A stretch of DNA of 64,000 nt. Source: Cucumis sativus. Its lineage: Eukaryota > Streptophyta > Magnoliopsida > Cucurbitales > Cucurbitaceae. The notes beneath the pieces are model-generated. The model had not been told where the DNA came from. It searched no databases and saw only the letters and a list, made by a program, of their open reading frames with translations. Positions 11,692-22,138 of this stretch are shown here, piece by piece. The stretch spans positions 21,579,498 to 21,643,497 of the forward strand of contig NC_026660.2 of the NCBI RefSeq assembly GCF_000004075.3. Reading direction: 5' to 3'. Positions within the stretch are counted from its first letter, which is position 1. Every line of letters begins with the position of its first letter. The position numbers were made by a program, and so were the translations under genes.

Positions 11692-13086
11692 GAGATCTTA
11701 CATACCAAGCTCCAAAGCTAACTCATACTATCTACAACTCAAGACATTCAAATGCCTCTGTCTCCTATAATTATTTGATTGATGTGCTTATTACTATTCT
11801 TTTTGCATATAAAATTTGTTGTTATTTATCTTATTTCTTTTCTCTCTACGTAGTTGTCATTCAGAACAATAATTTTTTTAATTTTGTAAGATTTGTTCTT
11901 TTAAAAACATAATATAGAATAAAATGTTTCTTAGTAATCAACTCAGAAATGAATAAATAAAAATGAAATAGGTAGAAAGAATACATTTAAACCCATGGGA
12001 TATTCAATGAAAATCATAAAATATTGTGAAACATAGGACACTTGAAAAGAATAGATTACAATTTAATGTCAATTTGGTTTTCAACTCTTTAAAAAGTATA
12101 AAAAAGTCAAATTGAATTACTAAATTTTGAATTGTGATTATGTGCAGCACTTAAACAAATTAGTTATAGTATAGGATGTCTATTAGACAAACATTGATAT
12201 AACTCAAAATGTGACAAATGAATGGTTAAGAGTGAACAATGGACAAAATACAGCGTCATCTGCCACATGTTTTCTTGTTTAAAAATCACATTTCAAAACA
12301 GTAATATGATTTGTCGATCACATCGTGCCAAATAAACAAATATTTCTTCAGAAAAAACATGTCATATCAGTATTTAGTCAATAGAATTATGATTAGAAAT
12401 TATACAAAATTACAATATAAAAAATTAGGACTATTATCTAGGTTCTTTGAAATTTCGGGACTACATTCAATACAATTATTGAACTTTGCAAACTAAACTA
12501 TAGAGTAACTTGAACAAATACAAAAAAAAATTAAAATCCTTGGAAGAATTGTCATTTTTCATTCACCAAAAACTAGCCTGTTTAATTCAATTAACTTTAA
12601 ACAACTAAATTAATGGATAAAATATTTGATGCATCCAAGGTTGCATCTATCTTTGTCTAATTTACTTCATTCACTTAGTAAAAGGGTATTTTTTTTTGTT
12701 ATACCCATCAAATATAACTTTAGTTGAAAAAGTTTTGGGGTTTAGATCAATCGTATTTAAACTTTAACTAGTTTGGCTTGATTTGCTCAATCAAGTTAGA
12801 TTAGACTCAAACTCGCATGGACAATCATTGGCTCAACCTGCCAAAATAACCAAATCATGACTCTCACTCATTTCATCAGGTAATCTCCAACGTTGCTCGA
12901 CAAGTTAACAAGTCTTTCAAAAGGTGTTAAGCGACCCCTTCCATGTCTATTGTTAACATGATCAACCAACCAAGAATATTAACCAACTACCTTGGTTAGC
13001 TTTGTGGTTCAAGCTATGGTGACAACTAAAAAGCCTTGAGAAAATGGCTTAACATTAAAATTTAATATTTCACAAGTTTTATGATA
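11692..13086. other. Spacer downstream of XTH copy 3
   Basis: No gene. Short open frames here lack any family feature. Sequence just after the gene resembles the 3' flank of copy 2 (TCTCCTATAATTATTTG near 11760 and 7530). Confidence 0.5.
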
Positions 13087-13091
13087 ACTAA

Positions 13092-13643
13092 TATTGTGGG
13101 TAGATTCTAATTAAGCCCAAGGGCAAAAATAAAATGAGGAAGAAAGAAGACAAGAAAGAGAAGAACAAAGTAGCCCAAGAGTGCCTTGTCGAGGTCGAGC
13201 CTACCAAGGTGGCCCGAGATGTCTTGCCAAGACCGGTAGATCCTTAAGGTAAAAGGATTCGACCCATGAAGGCCAAGCTAGATCAGTTACTCTCAGACCG
13301 AGTCGAACCGAGCTATTTTGAAATCAAACTCCTTGAGAACCCTGATCTAACAAGAAAAAGGAAAAAATCCAAAAAGAAAGAGGAACACAACGTATAGCTA
13401 TAACTAAGAGACAAGGTAAGCACCAAGGAGAAAATTCTCCCATCCATATCTAATATATCTAATACACTTTTCTACTTTTAGCCTTCTGATTTAAGCATCT
13501 AACTAGCTGTGACTTACACCACTTCAGTGTCCCCTTTTCCTCTTTACTTGTAGGCTTGATTTCTCTCCAAATTAGAAATCTACTGTGTTGCTTCGGTGGA
13601 GATCAGCTACGTTTAGCTTGGTCAAAAAATTTGATATCTAACA
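13092..13643. mobile_element. Solo LTR (552 bp) with 5-bp target duplication
   Basis: The segment runs from TATTGTGGG (13092) to TCTAACA (13643). It is flanked on both sides by ACTAA (13087-13091 and 13644-13648), as expected for LTR-retrotransposon integration. The right end AACA mirrors an original TGTT start; the left end now reads TATT, consistent with a single G-to-A change. The interior is GC-richer than its surroundings (GTCGAGGTCGAGCC, CCGAGTCGAACCGAGC). There is no second LTR or coding interior nearby, so it is probably left by LTR-LTR recombination. The superfamily cannot be set from the LTR alone. Confidence 0.75.
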
Positions 13644-13719
13644 ACTAAATAGCAATTTTAATCTCTATTTAATTCACCGAAAGCTATTAAAGTGAATGAT
13701 ACACCATGGACAAATTATG

Positions 13720-14294
13720 AATTAGAAATGCTTGAAACTTCGACTATTAATTTTGGAATCAAACTTCTCCATCTAATTCAAATCAAACCCACTAACAATC
13801 CCTCGGGATGATGGTCTCTTTACAAGAAAAGAATTCCAGCATCTCGATTCCTGTGAGCTGCAGCTTGGGAAGGTTTTATTAGAGAGGAAGGATATTGAAA
13901 TTAAAATGTAAACGCGTATAGTGCTCGTATTTAAGTTTGTGCCAAGCAAATGCTTGAGATGCCAGCTAAGACGAATCTAATTGACAAACCCTCTCTGCTG
14001 TCACGCGTGTAGGAAGAGATTTCTTTATCTCGTTTGTCTTTTCTTGGCTTTGACGACCATAAGTGCATGTGATTGAGGCTACCTGATTCTAGCGCCAAAT
14101 TTCAACTTTAAAAATCATGCAATAGGCGGAAGCTTCACAATTCAGAATTTTTTTTATAAAAAAAAAACTTTTTATGGTTTCCTCTGCTCCTTCTATGACT
14201 CTGTGTACTCCATGATGGCTAATAAATTCTGCCAGCTTAAAAGGCTCTGGAAATTTTTAGTAGAATTAGTCATGGCTGAATTTTCTTATATAAA
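13720..14294 (+). promoter_or_regulatory. Relic promoter of the dead XTH copy
   Basis: Contains the spacer block near 13840-13865, the GATGCCAGCTAAGACGAATC block near 13960 and the GAAGCTTCACAATTCAGAA block near 14130, shared with 3960-4245. A TATATAAA box lies at 14287-14294, about 100 bp before the old ATG. The promoter may still fire, but the gene behind it is broken. Confidence 0.5.
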
Positions 14295-14390
14295 GGCTTT
14301 ATAACTTCAATTCCAGCATCACCATTCACTATTTTTCCTTCATCTTTACTGACATAGCAAAGAACGTTTTCGTCTCACAAAGCTTCAACA

Positions 14391-15402
14391 ATGCTTGTAC
14401 TTTCTTTATTCATGGCTTCAGTACTAACCACAGCAGCCGGAAAATTTCTCCAAGTGGTCGACATCACTTGCGGGAGTCCACGAGTCACTATAGACGATGG
14501 GAGGCAGACACCTCACCCTCTCACTTGATAAAGATTCAGGGTCTGGTTTCCAATCCAAGGAGTACCTATTTGGAAGGTTTGACATGAAAATCAAGTTAGT
14601 GCCCAAAACTCTGCTGGTACTGTTACAACCTTTTAGGTAAGCTTCAACGTGAACTCCCACACTTTGCAGTTCATTCTCAATTTATAATATTTAATTTTCC
14701 CTGGAATACCTATCTAACTCAATCTTCTCTCATGTAGTTGTCTTCTCAAGGCCCAGGACATGATGAGATTGACTTCGAATTCTTAGGCAAATCATCTCGA
14801 GATCCGTACACACTTCCCAGTAATGTGTGTTCACAGGGAAAAGGAAATAGGGAACGACGATTTCACCTTTGGTTTGATCCTACAAAGAGGTTTCATACAT
14901 ACTCCATCAATTGAAGCCTACAAAGCATCAAGTAAGTGTTAGTTCAAGTCTTAATGATAAGTTCTATATAACTTGGTTTCCTGTTGAGTAACAAAAACTT
15001 AGGTTTTTGGTAGATAACACTCCCATAGGGTGTTCCGTAATTAGAAACAATTGGCATTCCATACCCAAAAAGGCAACCCATGAGAGTAATTTATTCAGGA
15101 CTATGAAATGTAGATGATTGGGCAACAAGAGGACTAGTGAAAACCGATTGGACGCAAGCCCCATTCACTGCATCGTATCATAATATCAATATCAATGCAC
15201 GTGTGTCATCTAGACCGTCACTTGTGGCTCCCATTTTACCAATTCCATGCAAAGTGGACAGAATGATCAAGGACTAGATGCTAAGAGTACAAATAGGATG
15301 TGATGGGTGCAGTCGAAATACATGATTTACAATCACTGTGCTCACTTTAAAAGATTCTCTCAAGATGTCGCTGCTGAATGAAAACGCTCAAGGTTTCTGT
15401 GA
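14391..15402 (+). pseudogene. XTH pseudogene, array copy 4
   Basis: All three exons and both intron positions of the neighbouring XTH genes are recognisable (about 14391-14636, 14738-14933 and 15002-15402), including the active-site words DEIDFEFLG. Many lesions exclude a working enzyme. Exon 1 is shifted in frame after the start region. It also has a small deletion before CTCTGCTGG, and the last tyrosine codon is now TAG. In exon 2 the conserved Trp is TGA (14912-14914) and the glycosylated Asn is Lys. Exon 3 has a frameshift near CCCATAGGG, further Trp-to-stop changes and TGA at 15301-15303. The start codon and signal-peptide region remain. It is the oldest or least constrained member of the array. 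Confidence 0.93.
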
Positions 15403-16440
15403 GAGATTGCAAGCCATCTCGAGACATTATATAATTGTTTTCTTATTCCTATTTCTTGTATCATCAATTTTGTGTTCCTTCATGTAATTCTTTATTTTTT
15501 ATATTTTGTTAATTTTTGCATAATAATGATTTCCAAATAAAATCTATTTATTGTCTTTACCTCTCGTTTTTTATGAGTACCAATTCCTCCTCAATCCATG
15601 CGCAACCAATGAATTCTCTCTCTGGCTCTTTTTCAGACACAAGCAACCAACTATGATTCTAATACCCGCTAATTTGCAGGCTAATAAAAGACCTGATCCC
15701 TCTAGTCCATATGTGACTTTAAGGACTTGCAAATGCTCAAGAGTTAAGACAGGGATCTCCCTACTCTTGGCTTTGGAAGGGGTCCAAAAGAGTGATAGAA
15801 ATTTGAACACCAGCGATAACAATCAGTACAAGTAATCAAACTATCTAAACTAAAGAACTAAGCCTACATCTGTTCGTTGGCGAAATCTCCCCGGAGGGCG
15901 GAGCTCACGCTTCAATTATGTATTAATTGAGGACTCTTTGGTGCATTGGCGTGGTTGGCCTGAGATTTTATAACTCTAGAAGAAACTAAACAATCGCACT
16001 GAACCTAAGAATTGACTTGAAGTAGTTATTTTCCAATTCACTTATATTCATTAACTGGCTAATTAGGAGACTCAATTCTGTTCAAAGTGAAAGAACAGAT
16101 TCAAGCAAGTCATTGAACTTTCAGAAGATATAAAATTGTTCTAAAATCCTCGATGTCATCCTCCTTTCTTCCTTTCTCAAACACCTTAGACCAGGTAATT
16201 ACAGGATATCAGACTAGATATTCAAACGGACAGAAAGATGAACAAGAACTTGCAATGCTCATAGTTTTAGTTAAAAGCAGAAGCTATAAGCATATTTGAC
16301 AGTGTAACGGTCAGCTCATCTCATGGATGTTAGATCAAATAATCAAAAGGAAAAGATAAACAATAACTAGAGATGCTCAAAATTTTATAAGACTATAAGC
16401 ATATTTGATAGTGTAAAAAATATCTCATGAAGAAGCGTAC
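15403..16440. other. Unassigned block, open frames on both strands
   Basis: At about 15551-15835 there are overlapping open frames on both strands (94 codons on plus, 83 on minus). The base composition is less AT-rich than its surroundings, and 15880-15960 is GC-richer (CTCCCCGGAGGGCGGAGCTC). I do not recognise a protein family in either frame. It could be the 3' part of a degraded minus-strand gene that starts near 16990, or a fragment of an unlisted transposon. Confidence 0.3.
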
Positions 16441-16995
16441 CTACAGAGCTCCTCGAAGTTCATCCAGCCTAATAAGTCGCTTTCAACTTTTTACTTCTTC
16501 ATCTTCACTGTTTGTTCCACTCCATTCTTGCTTCTTTCCTGAAAGTTTTCCATCATTTGCTTGATGTCATCCTCGTTACTCTTTTGGAGATAACTTGACA
16601 TTTTATTTTCTTTCAGACTTGCCTTGTTCTTCACATTAGCCGAATTCTTCCGTCGCTTCTCGATATTCAACTTTCTTCTCAAATTCACGGCGTTTTCCTA
16701 CTTCTGTTCATGTATCGACGTCGTCTTCAGTTTCTTGAGCTTCAACATTTGCTTCTCCTCCAATGCTCATTACTGATGCTAAATCGTCTCGATTGGAGTT
16801 AGCTTTGGCAGTCAGCAATCGACTGAACTCCAGTTTAATGGCTTCAAATGTCATTTTTCCATTGATAAATTGATCGAATGCACTATCCTTCATCGCTCAC
16901 CTACCTCTACCGCCAATTTCTAAATCCTTCTCCTCTTCGTTTTCCCTTTCCAATTCAAAATAACGTCGAAGTTGGGCGTCCGCGCCATCTTACTA
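16440..16995 (-). pseudogene. Possible degraded minus-strand gene, family not recognised
   Basis: Reading the minus strand from about 16990, one frame runs through an acidic, charged stretch (RRYFELERENEEEKD) to a stop. An ATG at 16893 then opens 60 codons (KDSAFDQFINGKMTFEAIKL region). A third frame, to 16491, encodes a Lys/Glu/Asn-rich segment ending VKMKK. The codon-like composition and hydrophilic helical character contrast with the AT-rich surroundings and suggest former coding sequence. No single frame spans it and no clear splice sites link the parts. Frameshifts or small introns are both possible. No function is proposed. Confidence 0.35.
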
Positions 16996-16999
16996 AAAT

Positions 17000-18190
17000 A
17001 CTTTATAATTTTTCAAATTAATTTGTAAGGTTACGCGGCCCTTGATGCAAAAATTAATGTCCATGAAACAATAAGTTTGTTTTTTTTGTTTTATTTTTTA
17101 AAATTCAAGGGTGGGATTGATTTTAAAATTTTATTTTTTAAAATCATTCTTATAACTTTAATTCTTGCTTTCATCTAAGATTAATTTGGACATGAGCTGG
17201 TAGGAAATCTAGTGGACTTGCCGATCATGAGTTTCAATGATCAACTTTAATCGGTTTAACTTTTAATCTAATTAACCAACATTCATTAACTACTAGAAAA
17301 CTCTACTAAAGCTTTGTAGCTACACTTTCCTCATTATAGATATATATTATATCCCTTTATATAACCATGATTAGAAAGAGGATTCTTTACAGTTTGTTTG
17401 TATTTTCGACTAGGTTAAAATTATAATTTTATCGCTCAAAATTACGTTTTATGTTCTTAAACCAAGTCTCTCTTGAGCCAATGAAAGGTCGGGGTTCCTT
17501 GTTCAAGATTCGGAGTCAACACTTAAGTGTACAACCTCTCTACTAGCTGTAAAACCCTTAGTGAATTTCATATTTTGTATCTTACGTCCCTAGCTAACTT
17601 TCTACGTGGTCTTACCCCTTAAATAGGATGTCTATTGAGTCAATCCCATTCAAATATAAGGATAATCCTGAATATAATAGCAGTTCATAGTTAGCACAAG
17701 ATTAAAATGAAGTTACATAGATCTTCGATTTTGAAATATTTTAAACAGTCAGAGATGTTATAAAGTAAAACGACTCCTTAGTGGTCTGATTTTATACAAA
17801 AAATTTGCGTAGAATATCTTCACTCGCATGTTTCTACATGATTAATTTAGGAATCACATTCGCTTGTATTAATACAAAATGGGTCGCATCCACAATATCC
17901 ATAAGATAAGGTGTCAAACCTTATTACTATATTATAGATCGTTTAAGCTATTACCTTGAACTTGATCGACTCTTATATTACTACATAAATTTCGAATATA
18001 CATTTTATAGTCATATAACATTAATTTATTGAATTCACGGTTATAAGGAACAAATCACTCATTGGACAATGATTTTATTGAATAATACATCAATAAACAC
18101 CTTTATTGCAAAATAGAATACGTTTAATTAATTAGCATTTACAAACCATCAATTTTATGGCATAAAATGAAACCTAATACTGACTTGAGC
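17000..18190. mobile_element. Noncoding retrotransposon-like sequence (tentative)
   Basis: A stretch of about 1 kb with a less AT-rich, irregular composition and no open frame (for example GCTGTAAAACCCTTAGTGAA near 17550 and TCGCATCCACAATATCCATA near 17885). It reminds me of dispersed retroelement untranslated DNA. I could not find paired LTR ends or a target duplication, so the call rests on impression only. Confidence 0.25.
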
Positions 18191-18199
18191 ATTGGAATA

Positions 18200-19010
18200 C
18201 ATGTGGCTACCGCACTTGTTCTTAATCTCTTGTGTCTTGCAGGCACTCCCAGAATACTACTAAGAAAGTAACACGATCCAAAGAAAAATTAGGAGAGACA
18301 CAAAGTTGATTTGAATTAAAATTCACACATTGTCCTGAGGCAAGTTGGTAAGCATGTAAAGTCCTCTTAATAAACCCACATTCCATAGCAGATGCACGAC
18401 ATAACAACAGACTATGATCATTTGCAAAAAGAAGAAGAAAAAAAAAAAAGAGAAATAACATAACCCCACAGACTAGTTCTCAAACCCAAACACAACCATT
18501 CAATTGAGAATTTGAGTGTAGCAGATAAAGCATGAGACAAACCCCTCAGCACAAACAATGAATCAATAAGGGGAAAAGGATCACCTTGGCATAAACCACA
18601 AGAGGGAATGATGTGACTCTGTGGAAGATCATTGACTAGCAAAGCAAAATAAGCGATGGAGATATAGTTCATAATTAAATATGATCCAAGGCATAGTGTG
18701 AAACTCATCCTCCTCATAATATGTTCACCAAAACACCACTAAACACGGTTAATCATCCCTCCCATACAACCGACGATGTAATAAATGCAACCACTCATGA
18801 ATCAATGATTGTGTTATCTGAAATTGCCAACTCTAGAACAAAAGTCGATTGCGGTTCATATATGAACTTATGTAGAATATGCTTCATACAATCCACAATA
18901 ACCTTCGAAACAATTTCATACACCACACTACAAAAGATAATCGACCTATAATATAATCTAACACCACAGAGGGAGAATGCACCTTTGGAAATCACAGCAA
19001 TATCAGTAAC
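18200..19010 (-). mobile_element. LINE (non-LTR retrotransposon) reverse transcriptase fragment
   Basis: On the minus strand, three frame-shifted pieces line up in the order of a plant LINE reverse transcriptase. First, 18995-18795 has YRSIIFCSVVYEIVSKVIVD and FIYEPQSTFVLELAISDNTI, matching the RPISLCN-IYKIISKV / PEQSAFVPGRLITDN region. Next, 18717-18418 has HIIPSCGLCQGDPFPLIDS, the R/S-GLRQGDPLSP motif. Last, 18461-18222 has LLFANDHSLLLCRAS and ASGQCVNFNSNQ, the catalytic FADD box, now FAND, plus the following motif. The stretch between the first and second pieces is deleted. The element is dead by frameshifts, stops and the loss of a catalytic Asp. Confidence 0.85.
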
Positions 19011-22000
19011 GTTTTCACACGCTCATATTTGCATCAGTCTGAGACATCTAAGCATTTCTTTACGGTTTTCTGACCAAACGCCTCCCAATACCATCGATTC
19101 GAGAGTCATTTCAAATCAATTTAGTATTTTACATTTTTTACACACTTTTTCATATTATTAAAAACAATTTGAACTAGAATAGTTCCTATTGTCAGGTTGA
19201 AACATATTTTCTAATCGTTTTTAAATTAAAATTAGTGTATAATAAACGTAAATTTTAAGATGATTCACAAATTTGTTAGGTGAGGCTGGTGGTACAATCA
19301 ATCCACGAAAGGGAATGGGAGAACCATTTTTTGAACCGTACCATTTTCCCATTTCACTTTCGTACCATTACCAAACAAGATATTGATTAAGAAAAAGAAA
19401 AAAAAAAGTAGTTTGTGTTGGTATTTTGATATTTACTTTTGGTTTGATTTGGTGTTGGGGTTTGGTTTCCTGATGGAAGGGCAAGAAGAGAGACAGATTC
19501 AGAATGGAGAGAATGGTGGAAAGTGAAAATGGGATATGGATTTTCAGTTTGGGTTTGGCAGTCAGCGACGACATGTCGACCAAGAAGAGGGTAAACAGTG
19601 CGACAATTCCTGAACTCGAATCATCGAATCCAATTGGATTTCTAATTAATTGGGTGCGGGTGGGAACATAAATGCATTGCATGTGTACCACTGCCCATCA
19701 TCATTCAATTTTTCTCCTTACCACTTTGCCCCTTCAAACACGCATCACGCATCCATCCAAAACAAAAATTATTATATCCAATCCAAATTCCATCTACACT
19801 CAAATAGGTTCAATTCTAAATTCAAGTTTACTCCTTATTTTGAGCTTTGTATTACCTATAACTTCAAAATAATTATTATAATTATTTAAATCCTAAATTC
19901 TGCTGATAGGAAAACTTATAATTTAAAAATCTTAAAAATTTTATATGTTCACGAGTTAAATTTAAAGCATTTATTACTATTCCTTTTAAACCATTAATGC
20001 ATTAATTGTGAAACGTGTGTAAGTTTTTTCAAATGTGGGTTTTACAAAATGAAACCATCGTAGTAAATTCAAGAATATTTTTCAAAGAAATATTTGTCTT
20101 TTTAACATACAAGTTGATATAATTGGTATAAATTGGTACATCCTCCCAATGCAAATTTAAAATTGTAGAGAAATTAATTTATATTTTCGCGGGGCAACCG
20201 ACACCGTTGCTTTGGCTAAAATGCCTATGGGTTTGATAATGTGTTGCTCAATCATTCTTACAACACCCAGAAAAAAGGGTTTCCAATTCTTTATTATTGT
20301 TATTATTATTATTACGATTGCTTTGATCGAGAGGGAATTTGATGGCTTGTAAAAAGTTGACAATAATATTGTATATTTAAAAATCATTAGTGATGCGTCG
20401 GTTTTAATTCGTTTAAGAAATGGATAAAAGCTGTAAAAACATAGGTGGGTTTTGTTCAAGATTTCGGGCCAAAATTCAAAATGTAATATAGAATTACTTT
20501 AAACTTTCATGACTAAGCCATTTGAAGAAGATGTGTGTTAATTTCCAAAGACAATTTTAAGTACACAATGAAGAGAAGAGGTTGTTTAGTTTAGTCACCG
20601 AAGAATGTTGGAGTCATGTAGATTGTGAATCATTGAACAAATCTTGGGGATGATATGCTACAGGTTTCTTTGTGTCGTAAGTTGGCATCCATGTTTTTGC
20701 ACTTTGTCGAGACATCTAACTACAATTTTTCAAGTGCTAAACTCTTCTTTCTAAGCATTAAAAGTGCTGTTAAGCTTAGCTAGTTGTGTGTGTGTGAAAG
20801 GAGTGGTGTGAGTGAGGATTAGGCAGTGAAGATAAAGAATGTTGAGAATGGGAATGGGACATTTTCTTTTTCCTTTATAATCAAAAGGGTTTTGATAGTT
20901 TTTGAGGACCTGCGGCAAAAAGAGGCAAACATGTTGCACTAAAATAGTAAAGTGAAAGGGTAAAAGTTGAATCCAAAGTTTTGTAGCCAAAAAGTTTTAT
21001 ATAATTATTCCACTCCCTTAATCAAATAAAGAAAAATCTATCGCTCAATGATAAAAGAGAAAATAAATCCTAAACTCAGTAAATCATGGATGGATGTGTG
21101 TGTGTATATATATTATTTAGGAAGATTAGTTTGACAGCTAAAGTTTTAGTCTTCTGTTTTCTTACAATTTTATCTCCTTAATATGATTTATTTTTTTCTC
21201 AAGAAACAATTGAACAAATATTAAAATGAAAAAAATTAGAATAATATTCATCAACTTAATTTACTCACTATATTAAAAAAAGAAAAACATAACTATAACT
21301 TTAAAAAAAAACCCAAAGAATCTTAAATTAATACTCTACATATGAAGTCCAAAAGTCAGTTATTTTCCCTATAATTTACATTCTATTATTCTTTTTTCTC
21401 AATAGGGTGGATCTATTTATATTTAATTTTTTTAAAGAAAAAAGAACATTCATTACTAAAAAGGATACATGGATCATTTTGAAAACGAAATGATTAATTT
21501 GAAAGGTAAGATTTCAAAGGGACAGAAACAACAAAAATGATGGGTTGATGAAAAATTTATCATGATCACAAATAATCTCACACCATATCTCCAATTATAG
21601 GGGTGGTTTGACTTAAGGTTAAAAAAGAAAAAAAAAAGAAGAGATTTTTGGTGTGAATGAATTTTTAAAAATAATATTGATGAAAAAAATGAATAATAAA
21701 AAGGGGTACTAAGAATGAGTACGGAAGGTGGGGGGGGGATGTGTAAAAAATAATGGAAAAGGTTAAAAAAGAAAGAAAAAAAAGTGGGAAGCAAGAAAAG
21801 ACATAAGGTGGGTGTGATCACATGGAGCCCCATATGCCCAACACAAACTAAATCTCTCTCCCAATCCCAATGACCAAATACCCCTTTTCTTCTCTTGGTT
21901 TCCTTCTCGGAAGCATCACCACCACCTCCATCATACATATCTTAACCATCTTTTAACTCTCTCCTTTTTTTCACCATAATTTATATCCCTTTTTTCATAA

Positions 22001-22098
22001 TTTCCACCTCACATTTAAATTATTCAATTCCTATCCCCCAACTATAGATTAATAAATAATAGATAAAAATCACAAAACTTTTTGGGATAAGTATAAAA

Positions 22099-22100
<2 letters not shown>
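19011..22100. other. AT-rich spacer, no supported gene
   Basis: Several minus-strand open frames (19368-19691, 20157-20459, 21474-21938) are dominated by homopolymer Phe/Leu/Ser or Lys runs from T-rich DNA and show no family feature. 21720-21740 contains a run of G. Nothing else recognised. Confidence 0.4.

Positions 22101-22104
<4 letters not shown>

Positions 22105-22136
<32 letters not shown>
22105..22136. repeat. AG dinucleotide microsatellite
   Basis: Perfect (AG)16 tract. It lies in a purine/pyrimidine-skewed region that also has a CACGTG G-box at 22245-22250 and CT-rich runs near 22350-22410, but no gene was found next to it. Confidence 0.95.

Positions 22137-22138
<2 letters not shown>

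Noticed and set aside
19368-19691. 107-codon minus-strand frame with a hydrophobic centre
   Set aside because: No family resemblance, low-complexity tail and no splice or promoter context.
21474-21938. 154-codon open frame on the minus strand
   Set aside because: Composition is dominated by Phe, Leu, Ser and Pro runs from T- and C-rich DNA, with no domain feature and no clear promoter.
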